In this document: positions 1 to 8,060 of the stretch, one piece after another | Position numbering within the stretch: the stretch's first letter is position 1 | How the letters are laid out: every line of letters starts with the position of its first letter | Assembly: GCF_003268655.1 (NCBI RefSeq) | Contig: NZ_CP029642.1 | Coordinates: 3,038,001-3,102,000 of the forward strand | DNA from: Arthrobacter dokdonellae | GTDB taxonomy: Bacteria > Actinomycetota > Actinomycetes > Actinomycetales > Micrococcaceae | Direction: 5' to 3' | DNA length: 64,000 nt | The notes under the pieces: generated by a model | Databases searched by the model: none | Seen by the model: only the letters and a program-made list of their open reading frames with translations | What the model was told of the DNA's origin: nothing | Translations under genes and position numbers: made by a program

Positions 1-1
1 G

Positions 2-1021
2 GTGCTTTCTGGACTTGTGCGTCGCGGCACACGTGGTCTGGAACCACATGAGATCGCGGAGCTTGCCGATCATCGCGAGGCGCTGCTGTACAGCATCCGC
101 GAGGGGGTCATCGGAGTAGGAGCCGACGGCAAAGTCACGGTGCTTAACAAGAGCGCGATGGAACTGCTGAACCTCCCGCCGGAGTCTGCCGGCGCCCGCA
201 TCCTCGACCTCCCCGTCGGCAACCAAATTCGCAGCAGCCTGCTCGAGACCACCGACAATGCAGAGACAGCCCTCGTCACGGATACGCGCATCCTTGTTCT
301 CAACCGCAGGGCGGTTGTGAGCCGCGGTCGTTACATGGGCACGGTGACAACGTTGCGAGACCGCACGGAGCTGGCAGAGCTGCGAAGCCAACTGGCCATG
401 AACCAAAGCATCACCGAGACCATGCGTGCACAGACGCATGAGTTCTTTAACCACCTCCACACCGTTTCGGGGCTAGTGCAACTTGGAGAATTCAATGAAG
501 TGAGGCAGTTCATCGGAACTCTCACCCGCCGCAGCGCAGAAATCACCCAGGACATATCCCAGCGCATCGAAGATCCGACCGTGACGGCTCTCCTCGTAGC
601 CAAGACAAGCCTCGCCAGGGAATCAGGGATCGCCCTCCAACTCTCAGAGGACTCGGGCGTCGGCCCTCTGGGCCCATCGCTGGCAGCCGATGTCATCACG
701 GTTCTTGGTAATCTGATCGACAATGCCGTAGACGCGACCGCGGGGCTTTCTGACATTGCCATCGCCGTCGGCCTACACGACAATGGCACGATGATTACCC
801 TTAGCGTCTCCGACCCCGGGCCTGGAATTCCCGAGGATCTCGAGCAGCGCATCTTCAGTCGCGGCTTCACTACCAAACCCCCGGTTTCAGCCGGCCGCGG
901 CGTTGGGTTGGCACTGGTGCGTCTGGTCTGTTCCCAGCGCGGCGGTGAGGTAACGGTTCGTACCGACAACGGCGCGACTTTCGAGGCTACGCTGCCGTAC
1001 CCTCCGGGGGATCGATCATGA
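2..1021 (+). CDS. CitA/DcuS-family sensor histidine kinase, 5'-truncated by the window edge
   Basis: C-terminal part of a two-component sensor kinase for C4-dicarboxylates, citrate or a similar carboxylate; the extracellular sensor and membrane segments lie before the window. Visible parts in order: a PAS-like domain (about residues 25-125 of the visible frame), the H-box with phospho-acceptor His146 in the HEFFNHL context typical of this family, then an HATPase_c domain with NLIDNAVDA (N-box), DPGPGIP (G1) and GRGVGLAL (G2). The frame is open to the first base, so the GTG at base 2 is not evidence of a true start. The stop overlaps the start of the response regulator (ATGA), which indicates one operon. 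The ligand cannot be read from this fragment. Confidence 0.93.
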   Translation: MLSGLVRRGTRGLEPHEIAELADHREALLYSIREGVIGVGADGKVTVLNKSAMELLNLPPESAGARILDLPVGNQIRSSLLETTDNAETALVTDTRILVLNRRAVVSRGRYMGTVTTLRDRTELAELRSQLAMNQSITETMRAQTHEFFNHLHTVSGLVQLGEFNEVRQFIGTLTRRSAEITQDISQRIEDPTVTALLVAKTSLARESGIALQLSEDSGVGPLGPSLAADVITVLGNLIDNAVDATAGLSDIAIAVGLHDNGTMITLSVSDPGPGIPEDLEQRIFSRGFTTKPPVSAGRGVGLALVRLVCSQRGGEVTVRTDNGATFEATLPYPPGDRS

Positions 1022-1710
1022 TCCGGGTGCTTGTTCTAGACGACGACTTCAGAGTGGCCCGCATCCACGCCAAGTTCGTCAGCATAACGCCGGGATTTGT
1101 CGTCATCGGCACGGCGCACTCCGGCCGCGAAGCGCTCACCCTGGTCGAGGACCTGTCCCCGGACCTCATCCTCCTCGATGTTCATCTGCCAGACATCAAC
1201 GGTCTCGATCTCCTGCGCCAGTGGCGCGCTGCCGGCGTCGCCATCGACGCCATTGTCGTCACCGCAGCAAGGGAAGCGGAATCCGTACGGGCCGCTCTAG
1301 CCGGCGGCGCCACACACTATCTAATCAAGCCATTCGAATACGACGATCTGGCAGCCGCCCTCCGGCTTTATCAGCAACAGCACCAACGGATAACCTCTCT
1401 TGCATCCGCCTCTCAAGACGACATCGACAAGATCTTCGGCCACACACAGGCCCAAACGAAGTCTCAGCCAGGAATGCTCCCCAAAGGCCTGAGCCTTGAA
1501 ACGTCAAAACTGATCAAAGAAGCACTCACAAACGCAGATGAAATCTCGGCAACCCAATGCGCCGATCTCACCGGCATCTCTCGAGTCAGCGTCAGACGCT
1601 ATCTAGAATACTTCGTGCATGCTGACCTTGCCTCCATCCGGCTACAATACGGGAGCTCCGGCAGACCGACTCGGTACTACTCCATGAGAACGACCCCACG
1701 CTCCAACTAA
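1018..1710 (+). CDS. CitB/DcuR-family response regulator
   Basis: Cytoplasmic response regulator, partner of the overlapping kinase. The receiver domain covers about residues 1-120 with acidic DDD near residues 8-10, phospho-acceptor Asp54 in the LLDVHLPD motif, and the conserved Lys in LIKPF near residue 105. A linker leads to a C-terminal helix-turn-helix (about 165-215) of the type seen in DctR/DpiA/CitB regulators (SATQCADLTGISRVSVRRYL). Length 230 aa is normal for the family. Start ATG overlaps the kinase stop by 4 nt, so the pair is translationally coupled. Targets are probably transport genes for a carboxylate, but no such gene follows; the next 840 bp are noncoding. Confidence 0.94.
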   Translation: MIRVLVLDDDFRVARIHAKFVSITPGFVVIGTAHSGREALTLVEDLSPDLILLDVHLPDINGLDLLRQWRAAGVAIDAIVVTAAREAESVRAALAGGATHYLIKPFEYDDLAAALRLYQQQHQRITSLASASQDDIDKIFGHTQAQTKSQPGMLPKGLSLETSKLIKEALTNADEISATQCADLTGISRVSVRRYLEYFVHADLASIRLQYGSSGRPTRYYSMRTTPRSN

Positions 1711-2552
1711 CACAGCGGTTACTCCCCCACGTCATCGGACCTACTGAAAACGGACGTATCTGATCCAAGGATCCACCGCGGCCTAGGCGGCAACCTACGG
1801 CGCAACCTACCGCCACGAGTACCCATGGTCAACAGCCAGGGGCCCCGATCCGAGTCGCAAGCCATAGCTGAAGTCGTCCAACAGCCCGTCCCGGCCAATG
1901 ATGTGGGGCGGTGTGGCGCCAGCCGAAGGGCGGAAAGGGTTATCCACGCGACCGTCCTTCCCCACTCCCCAAACGAAAAGTCACCAAATTGCGTCTTTCG
2001 CCATGGCACCTGGCCGCCTGTCAGACCGGACCGAAACTACGCTCCGAACAACGCAGTTCGTTGAAATACGACGGGCCGCTCTCGACAACCGGTGACATGC
2101 CGTCCACCTTGCCGATGAACCTGCAAATGGTCATCAAACGGCAGTTCCGGCGCTGTGCTGCGGAGCCTCGTCACGTTTTACTCACGTTTTTCAAATGTCG
2201 GGCGCGAAATCCGCAAGAATCCGCGGTTTCCCCGGATCCAAACGACGGGAGACGATGGCTGGCAACTATTGGCCCTTCCATCGTCCTCCTAACGGATCTG
2301 CCCGACGCCAGCGTCTCAAGGTCTGCATCGTACATCTGACCTTGTTCGGCGGAGGATCGGCATATGTGCGCCGGTTCACCACAATAATGGTAAATTCCGA
2401 GTTTCGCTCCGTGGGCCCAAGATCGTCCCTATAAAAGTCGCATTTTCTCCTTCCGGGCAACGCCAGTCGGGGTGTAACGTTTGGGTCACGGTCTCCCTTC
2501 GTCACATAGACATCTAGACACATAGACACCTCCCATCGTCTGGAGACCGATC
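1711..2552. other. Noncoding stretch between response regulator and ferritin-like gene
   Basis: About 840 bp with no credible gene on either strand. The part from 1969 to about 2280 is a diverged copy of a repeat also present at 21853-22045 (listed separately). The last 150 bp are less GC-rich and should hold the promoter of the downstream ferritin-like gene; no clear -35/-10 pair was identified. The first 250 bp show nothing recognisable. Confidence 0.6.
1969..2280. repeat. Dispersed repeat, copy A
   Basis: This stretch aligns by eye, in the same orientation, with 21853-22045. Shared blocks include AAAGTCACCAAAT versus AAAATCACCAAAAT, GAACAACGCAGT[T/G]CGTTGA, GGGCCGCT/GGACCGCTTTTGACAACC, and further on AACGACGCGAGACCGTGG with the matching AACGACGGGAGACGATGG of this copy. 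Copy A carries about 120 bp between the first and second block that copy B lacks. Neither copy holds a convincing ORF. It may be the remnant of a mobile element or a noncoding repeat family; the family was not recognised. Confidence 0.6.
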
Positions 2553-3506
2553 ATGTTTGACCAAAAATTCATTGGGCAAGCCATTGCCCGCAGCGCCGAG
2601 AATCCCTCCGACCGTCGCAACTTCCTTCGCGTCGCCGGGCTCTCGGGGGCCGGGTTCGGCGCCGCCGCCCTTCTTGCGGCCACTGCCAGCGCCGCTGAGG
2701 CGAGCCCCTCCCCCGCCAATGCCCCCAGCGATGCCTCAATCCTGAACTTTGCCTTGAACCTGGAATACCTCGAAGCAGAGTTCTACCTCCGTGCAGTCAC
2801 CGGACACGGCCTGCCCGACAAGCTGACCACCGGCACCGGCCGCCGCGGAGGCGTTGACGGCGGGCACGCGGTTCCCTTCAAGACGGGGCGGATCCGCCAG
2901 ATCGCCACCGAAATCGCCGCCGATGAAACGGCCCACGTCTCCTTCCTGCGCGGGGCGTTGGGCTCCGTCGCAGTCTCACGGCCGAGCATCAACATCGATG
3001 ACAGCTTCACGGCCGCAGCCATGGCCGCCGGGCTGATCAAGAAGGGACAAAAGTTCGACGTCTACGCAAACGAACAAAACTTCCTCCTCGGAGCCTTCGT
3101 CTTCGAAGACGTCGGAGTCACCGCCTACAAGGGTGCCGCGCCGCTGGTCACGAATAAGACCTACCTCAGTGCGGCCGCAGGAATCCTGGCCGTAGAGGCC
3201 TACCACGCCGGCATCATCCGCACCACACTGTTGGAAATGGGCCTGGCAGCACCCACAGTAAACATTTCGAACCTGCGCGACGCCGTCGACGGCCGCTCCG
3301 ATGACGACCAGCCCATCGTCCTCAACGGCAAGGCCAATCTGGTGCCCGCCGATGCCAACGCCATCGCATACGGGCGCACCACCGCCCAGGTGCTGAACAT
3401 CGTCTACCTCACCGGCCACCAAGTGCGCTCGGGCGGGTTCTTCCCCCGCGGAGTAAACGGAACCATCAACACCAGCGGCGACAACGACCGCGACGGAGAC
3501 GACTAA
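2553..3506 (+). CDS. Tat-exported ferritin-like domain protein
   Basis: Secreted or cell-surface protein with a ferritin-like four-helix fold, similar to the desiccation-associated Ferritin_2 group. The N-terminus has a twin-Arg-like signal (DRRNFLRVAG, residues about 20-29) and an Ala-rich hydrophobic segment ending near TASAAEA (about 45). The ferritin-like domain (about 60-230) has spaced acidic and His residues on helices: LEYLEAEFY, IAADETAHVSFLR, FEDVGVTAY, and AVEAYHAG. The C-terminus is hydrophilic and ends in an Asp-rich tail. A GGAGAC box sits upstream of the ATG. The substrate or metal role is unproven; family members are tied to desiccation and oxidative stress. It stands alone, followed by a hairpin. 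Confidence 0.85.
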   Translation: MFDQKFIGQAIARSAENPSDRRNFLRVAGLSGAGFGAAALLAATASAAEASPSPANAPSDASILNFALNLEYLEAEFYLRAVTGHGLPDKLTTGTGRRGGVDGGHAVPFKTGRIRQIATEIAADETAHVSFLRGALGSVAVSRPSINIDDSFTAAAMAAGLIKKGQKFDVYANEQNFLLGAFVFEDVGVTAYKGAAPLVTNKTYLSAAAGILAVEAYHAGIIRTTLLEMGLAAPTVNISNLRDAVDGRSDDDQPIVLNGKANLVPADANAIAYGRTTAQVLNIVYLTGHQVRSGGFFPRGVNGTINTSGDNDRDGDD

Positions 3507-3537
3507 ACGGCGGAAACTGCTAAGTCAGGCCCTGCTG

Positions 3538-3577
3538 CCGCGGGTGCCTCCCCGGACCAGCCAGGAAACACCCGCGG
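3538..3577 (+). terminator. Inverted repeat after the ferritin-like gene
   Basis: CCGCGGGTG at 3538-3546 pairs perfectly with CACCCGCGG at 3569-3577. The loop is long (22 nt) and no T-run follows, so it is a weak candidate for a factor-independent terminator. Confidence 0.4.
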
Positions 3578-3692
3578 AACTCAAGTGAGACCCCACAGCC
3601 ATCCATGCCCGCCCTCACCGACCCCCCCCACGGCCGTTGGCCCTGGCGAGTCACGCGCTTCCGTGCACATCGGGCGGAGGCATGACCTGAAG

Positions 3693-4166
3693 TCAGCCAC
3701 TGCGGGTTTTTCGGTGAAGCGTCAGGGCCGCCATTGCCACGAGTACGACGGCGGCTTGGGCGAGGGCGGTGAGTGTTTTGTCAAAGAACCACACGGGTTC
3801 GTACATGGCAGGGAACGGACCGAATGCAGGGATCTGGAGGTAACGGTAGAGAAGCAGCACGGCCAGTCCACCGCCAGCAACTAGTACGGCCAGAACCCAG
3901 GCCGGCCGACTTCCGCGGATCAGCACGTAGAGCCCGACCGCCGCGGCGGCTGCCGCTTCGATAAGAAACAGATTGCCTTCTCCGATACCTCCGGGGGCGG
4001 CGCCCTGATAGCCCGGCGCGAGCCGGGCATGAACGACGGCGTCCACGGCCAATCCAGCCGCAGCCAGAACCCGAAGCACGAGGATAGCTGGTGTTCGGCC
4101 GTGATGGCTGAGCTGTTCTGATCGCTTCCCGGGGCCGTCCCGTCTGGAGCTTTTGGCCCGGATCAT
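3693..4166 (-). CDS. Small membrane protein downstream of the cupredoxin gene
   Basis: Predicted integral membrane protein of 157 aa with about four hydrophobic helices (LRVLAAAGLAVDAVV, LFLIEAAAAAAVGLYVLI, WVLAVLVAGGGLAVLLLY, LAQAAVVLVAMAAL). No family is recognised with certainty. Its start overlaps the stop of the cupredoxin lipoprotein gene by 4 nt, so the two are co-translated. The link with an extracytoplasmic copper-type protein suggests a shared membrane role such as metal handling or a small electron-transfer unit, but this is inference only. A related four-helix protein is encoded at 4905-5375 on the same strand. Confidence 0.75.
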   Translation of the reverse strand: MIRAKSSRRDGPGKRSEQLSHHGRTPAILVLRVLAAAGLAVDAVVHARLAPGYQGAAPGGIGEGNLFLIEAAAAAAVGLYVLIRGSRPAWVLAVLVAGGGLAVLLLYRYLQIPAFGPFPAMYEPVWFFDKTLTALAQAAVVLVAMAALTLHRKTRSG

Positions 4167-4615
4167 TTGACGTTCAGCGTTCCGTGCATGCTGGCGTGGT
4201 ACTTGCAGTGGTAGGTGTATGCGCCGGGTTTGGTCGGGGCCGTGAACGTGACGCTGGCACCGGGCTCAACGACGGCGTTGAAGGACCCGTCGTCGGCGGT
4301 GAGGGTGTGGGCCACGGCGTCCTTGTTCGTCACGGTAACTGTGGCACCGGCTTTGACACTGTCCGGGCCGGTGTAGGCGAAGGACTTGATCTGGATGGCT
4401 GCCTTGACTGCTGTCCCCGTTGACGCCGCGGTAGACGCGGTCGCGGTGGCACTCGTATCCGGGCTCATCGACGCGGCCGATGACGACGTCGCAGCCGAAG
4501 GTGCCGATGGTGAGTTGGTTGCCGTCGCGGCGCTCCCGCAGGCGCTGGCGCCGAGGATGGTGGCTGCGGATATCAGGGCGAGGAGGAGGCGTTGACGGGA
4601 TTTGTTCGGAATCAT
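4163..4615 (-). CDS. Cupredoxin-domain lipoprotein
   Basis: Exported type-1 copper protein. Residues 1-26 form a signal peptide with a lipobox-like ASAC (Cys26); residues 27-70 are a Ser/Thr/Ala-rich linker typical of cell-wall-anchored actinobacterial lipoproteins; residues about 72-150 form the cupredoxin domain. Copper ligands are visible as His103 (AHTL), Cys137, His140 and Met143 (YHCKYHASMHG), the plastocyanin/amicyanin arrangement. It would shuttle electrons or bind copper at the outer membrane face. The downstream membrane protein overlaps by 4 nt. A four-helix protein (4905-5375) lies upstream on the same strand. Native redox partner is not evident. Confidence 0.9.
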   Translation of the reverse strand: MIPNKSRQRLLLALISAATILGASACGSAATATNSPSAPSAATSSSAASMSPDTSATATASTAASTGTAVKAAIQIKSFAYTGPDSVKAGATVTVTNKDAVAHTLTADDGSFNAVVEPGASVTFTAPTKPGAYTYHCKYHASMHGTLNVK

Positions 4616-4904
4616 GGGGTTTCCTTTTCATGGTTGTTGACGAGAAATGCCGCAGATCCCCCTCGTGCCCGGTCAGAGCTGGTTCCACGCTGGTGGCTGG
4701 CGGAAGGGTTGATGTATACGGTGGTGTTCTCAAGGTCGTCCCCGGTAGTCACGTCCACAGGCCTGAAACGATTGCCTTGTTTTGCTCCATTTCACGCATT
4801 GGGCATTTCCAAAAATGGGACCGTTTACTAAACTCTCAGCGCCGGGACCAAGACAGTTCCGGTGCTTGATGTGGGACCGAAATTTTGAGGAACTGTCGTT
4901 GCAC

Positions 4905-5375
4905 TCATGGCTGCCTCAGGCTGAGGCTGTGGATGCCGGCCTGATGACCTGCTTTGACTGCGATGGCGACTGCGCTCAAGCACGCGGTTGCCTCCGCGAT
5001 GACCGACACCACTCCGAGCGGTTCAAGCCAGTTGCCAATGTCGTCGCCGATCTCAGGCAATCCAATGGTCCGCGAAATTACGTAGGCCAGGAGGGCCAGG
5101 CCCATGACGACGGCGGTGGTGACGTAAGCCACTGAAACGTCGCCGAGGGCGAGCACGGCTGCCAGGACGAAGCTGGCGGCGGCGAGGACCATGAAAAGGA
5201 TCCCGATGTACGGCGCTTCGTGGAGGTGGGCGGGAATGACCGGAATATGTGCCGCACCTGCCACCACCAAGGCAGCCACAGGAAGTGCCCGCAGAGAGTG
5301 TTTGACCGGTCTGCCAAGCAGTCCCCTGCCGGTCATGGTGGAACGGTGGTTCGTTGTCATTGTCTGCGTTGACAT
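4905..5375 (-). CDS. Four-helix membrane protein upstream of the cupredoxin gene
   Basis: 156-aa integral membrane protein with about four helices (LPVAALVVAGAAH, YIGILFMVLAAASFVLAAVLAL, AYVTTAVVMGLALLAYVI, VVSVIAEATACLSAVAIAV). No domain name can be assigned. The first helix ends in AAHIPVIPAHLHEAPYIG, whose His cluster could face the outside and touch metal; a similar His-bearing first helix (VDAVVHARLAP) occurs in the protein at 3693-4166, so the two may be distant relatives. It is separated from the cupredoxin gene by 289 bp and may have its own transcript. Several in-frame Met codons near the start leave the exact N-terminus open. Confidence 0.7.
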   Translation of the reverse strand: MSTQTMTTNHRSTMTGRGLLGRPVKHSLRALPVAALVVAGAAHIPVIPAHLHEAPYIGILFMVLAAASFVLAAVLALGDVSVAYVTTAVVMGLALLAYVISRTIGLPEIGDDIGNWLEPLGVVSVIAEATACLSAVAIAVKAGHQAGIHSLSLRQP

Positions 5376-5757
5376 GGGTTTGTGCCGATCCGGTCATGGC
5401 GCCCCGGCAGCGGTGCGCCTCAAATAGTGGCGTCCTCCTAATGGTTTTCGAGGACACAAGTTATTCGTAGCCGTGGTCAGTCCGGATTGCACGGGCGAAC
5501 GATCAGGCCGTTGAGAGACCCTCCGCTTCCGCTTCGGCTTCCGCGTAGACGGATCCCACGGACCAGGACAAATACTCCGCGACCAGCAAAAGAATTGCCA
5601 AAGTGCCGGTCGGACCGGATCGGTGGCGATCGACAGCCAACGGTACTCCCGGACGAAGGCAACAACTGCGCCTCGCTCAGGCTACTGTAACCGCACTCAA
5701 AAACTGGGCCAGCCTTGAAGTCTTAAAATCACCTGTCCTCGAACTTTAGGTCGCCAT
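5376..5757. other. Gap with no gene found
   Basis: About 380 bp between two minus-strand genes. Short open frames here have no plausible start site or similarity. It should contain the promoter of the membrane-protein gene that starts at 5375; an AT-richer patch lies at about 5428-5465. Confidence 0.5.
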
Positions 5758-6294
5758 TCAGCGAAGGGAGCCCGAACGCGGCCAGGGAACTGGACATGAC
5801 CGGGCCTGCTCACTTGCCATGAGGGACTCAGCGATCCGCTTAATGGCGGCAAGCGTTTTCGGGATGCCCTCGAGCGCCTGCTGGGTGCGATCGGCGATCT
5901 GAACGGACGCGCTGTCACCGTACTTTTCCTCGAACATGGCGATCCCACCCGGCAGGAACTCCCAAGACTCGCTCAGCATCGTCCCCGTAGTCGCTGGGGT
6001 CAGGGTGTAGCCCCAGCGGACGAGGCTGCCACCCACCACCCAGGCGAACTCGCGGCCATGCTCGGCAGCCACCACCTGTGACCTGGTCTCCCAGGACCGG
6101 TCTGGGAGCTCATTGTGGCCGGTGAACCAGGCGCCAACCCGGCCGGCGTTAGCCTCATCGTCCCACCAACACGAGGTACAGACCGGGCTCCATTCCCCAG
6201 TGCGGGTGATGTCGGAAACCAGGTCGTAAAGCATCTCCGATGTTGCCTGAACCGTGATGGACTCCCTGTGGTGGCGTTTGCTTATTTGGTTCAT
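5758..6294 (-). CDS. SRPBCC (polyketide-cyclase/dehydrase-type) protein
   Basis: 178-aa START/Bet v1-fold protein that probably binds a hydrophobic ligand in a cavity. The N-terminal pattern (SITVQATSEMLYDLVSDITRTGEWSP) is the standard opening of the SRPBCC family, followed by a Trp-rich segment CTSCWWDDEANAGRVGAW and a C-terminal helix (about 140-160) that closes the cavity. No catalytic residues can be assigned. It lies just downstream (21 nt) of the DsbA-like nitroreductase gene on the same strand and is likely co-transcribed with it; upstream and divergent is a TetR regulator. Confidence 0.83.
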   Translation of the reverse strand: MNQISKRHHRESITVQATSEMLYDLVSDITRTGEWSPVCTSCWWDDEANAGRVGAWFTGHNELPDRSWETRSQVVAAEHGREFAWVVGGSLVRWGYTLTPATTGTMLSESWEFLPGGIAMFEEKYGDSASVQIADRTQQALEGIPKTLAAIKRIAESLMASEQARSCPVPWPRSGSLR

Positions 6295-6315
6295 GGGTCT
6301 ATCCTCACACAGTGT

Positions 6316-7053
6316 TCATTTCTTCTGCCGACGGCTGCCCCCGTGCCAGTCTTCCTGCTGACCGACCGCATCGCCGTCAACTCCGAGAGCAGCAAGCTGT
6401 GGCTGCTCGCGCAGGCTGCGCTTGAGCTCCGCAAAACCAGGGAAGCGTGCCAGCCCGACCACATGGTCCCACAGCTCGGTGGCCGAATCTTCCTCTGGCA
6501 GCCTGCTGATGACGGGCCCGAAGAAGGCAACACCGGCCGGTGGCTGGAAGTGGATGATGGGCGTGCCCACATCCTTGCCCGTCAGCGCCAGCGCCTCGTC
6601 CGTTTCCGCCTTGATTTCACGGTCCCAGGACTCGTCCTCGAGAGCCTGCGCCAGTGTCAGGGGCAGGCCGGCCTCGGCGAGGATCGGTTCCACAAACCCA
6701 CGTGTCCCACGCCGCTCGCGCACCACACCCTCGGTGTCCTGGTTGAGCGGGTCGGGGGCAACATCAAAGATCTGCGCCCCAAACGCCGCATACAATCCGG
6801 CCATCGACTCGCGGCCATGCTCCGCACGTGCCCGGGCGGCCACCCGCAGAAGCCGGAGCCCGGCCGTGTGTCCAGCCTCGTACTCTGGTGGAAATTGCGC
6901 GTCATAGTCAACCTTGGCATTGATCAACCGCAACGAGATGAACCGCCAGTCCACGGTGTAGTCACGCTGAGCCTGCACCTGCCGCACCCACTTGCTCGTC
7001 AGCCAGGCGAAAGGACAGACCGGGTCAAAATAGAAATGAATGTCGGCATCCAT
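6316..7053 (-). CDS. DsbA-family protein, mycothiol-dependent nitroreductase (Rv2466c) type
   Basis: Thioredoxin-fold protein with the helical insertion of the DsbA/Rv2466c family. Rv2466c of Mycobacterium is a mycothiol-dependent reductase of nitro compounds. The active-site motif is close to the N-terminus: DPVCPFAW, Cys14-Pro-Phe-Ala, so the second Cys of the classic CxxC is Ala, which fits a monothiol mechanism with a low-molecular-weight thiol. The cis-Pro loop is visible as VGTPIIHFQP. The ATG at 7053 is chosen because GGTGGAGG precedes it at good spacing; a longer frame to 7173 lacks this. The gene is divergent from a TetR gene, with a palindromic site between them. Confidence 0.88.
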   Translation of the reverse strand: MDADIHFYFDPVCPFAWLTSKWVRQVQAQRDYTVDWRFISLRLINAKVDYDAQFPPEYEAGHTAGLRLLRVAARARAEHGRESMAGLYAAFGAQIFDVAPDPLNQDTEGVVRERRGTRGFVEPILAEAGLPLTLAQALEDESWDREIKAETDEALALTGKDVGTPIIHFQPPAGVAFFGPVISRLPEEDSATELWDHVVGLARFPGFAELKRSLREQPQLAALGVDGDAVGQQEDWHGGSRRQKK

Positions 7054-7319
7054 TCCTCCACCTTTACACCGGTTGGCAACCCACGTCCACCGGTATCCAG
7101 GACCGGTACTGCAGCGTCGGGCTTCCAACTCGCGCAATTCGTCAATACTTCCTAGGACCCAAAAGGCAGCCACGGGCTGTGGCAGCTCCGACCCGATTTT
7201 CCAAACTCGACCGGCCCCAAATTGCCTTGCCTGCAGGCCGGTCCATGGTCAGTTTTTTGGCGGGGGTTGGGCCGGGGCAGGGATGGAGTTGGGGTCTCCT
7301 TCCCCAGAACAGGGACTGT

Positions 7320-7333
7320 ACCGACCGGTCTGT
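7320..7333. promoter_or_regulatory. Candidate TetR operator
   Basis: ACCGACCGGTCTGT is a near-perfect 14-bp palindrome centred on GACCGGTC (one mismatched pair). It lies between the divergent DsbA-like gene (start 7053) and the tetR gene (start 7360 or 7399), the usual place for an autoregulatory TetR-type operator. The GC-rich segment 7190-7320 before it shows nothing else recognisable. Confidence 0.5.
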
Positions 7334-7359
7334 CTGGTTTGGGTGTAGTGTCAATCTTG

Positions 7360-8016
7360 ATGGAACACGCCCCGAGTTTTTTAGCTGATACGACTGACAT
7401 GCCTGCCTCCTCTTCGCCTGCTCGGTCTGGGGCGAGGGAGCGAATTATGGACGCAGCCTATGAATTATTTTCCCAGCGTGGCATCCGCGATGTCGGCATC
7501 GCTGAACTGATAGTGCGGGCAGGGGTTGCCAAGGCGACGTTCTATGCACACTTCCCCTCCAAGGATGATCTCGTCCTGGCGTTCTTGGAACGCTGCCATC
7601 AAGAATTGACGCTCGAGCAGATCATCTCAGAGTGCAGACGCAGGTCCGATGACCCTATAGCCCAGTTGCTGACCATCTTCGACGTTCTAGACGGGTGGTT
7701 CCACCGGGACGACTTTGAGGCTTGTTCCCTCATAAACACCATGCTGGAAATGGGGCCCGACCATCCATTAGGGAAAACTGCCGCCGGCTATCTGGCCCAG
7801 ATCCGGGACTTCATGCGGACTCTTGCCACAGAAGCGGGACTTGACGAACCAGACCGTTTTGCACGGTCCTGCCACATTCTGACGAAGGGCTCCATCATCG
7901 CCGCGGTCGAGGGAGATAAAGAAGCCGCCATCTGGGCCAAGCGCATGGCCCTCTCCCTCATTGCAGATCACGGAGGCCGCACCCAGCTGACCCCACCAAG
8001 GCAGGGCGTCTCCTGA
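7360..8016 (+). CDS. TetR/AcrR-family transcriptional regulator
   Basis: DNA-binding repressor. The helix-turn-helix lies in the first 60 residues (RERIMDAAYELFSQRG, then GIAELIVRAGVAKATFYAHFPSKDDL), and the rest is a helical ligand-binding domain with the C-terminal IRDFMRTLATEAGL helix. Two starts are possible: ATG 7360 and ATG 7399; 7399 gives the more usual N-terminal tail, neither has a strong ribosome binding site, and a longer frame from 7222 runs through the operator region and is unlikely. It probably controls itself and the divergent nitroreductase/SRPBCC pair through the palindrome at 7320. Confidence 0.9.
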   Translation: MEHAPSFLADTTDMPASSSPARSGARERIMDAAYELFSQRGIRDVGIAELIVRAGVAKATFYAHFPSKDDLVLAFLERCHQELTLEQIISECRRRSDDPIAQLLTIFDVLDGWFHRDDFEACSLINTMLEMGPDHPLGKTAAGYLAQIRDFMRTLATEAGLDEPDRFARSCHILTKGSIIAAVEGDKEAAIWAKRMALSLIADHGGRTQLTPPRQGVS

Positions 8017-8060
8017 CAGGATGTCAAAAAGGCCCGTGTTGACCTCACCTAGCCGTAGTC

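Noticed and set aside
5376..5757. Searched for a tRNA or riboswitch in the gap
   Set aside because: No cloverleaf or conserved riboswitch core was seen.
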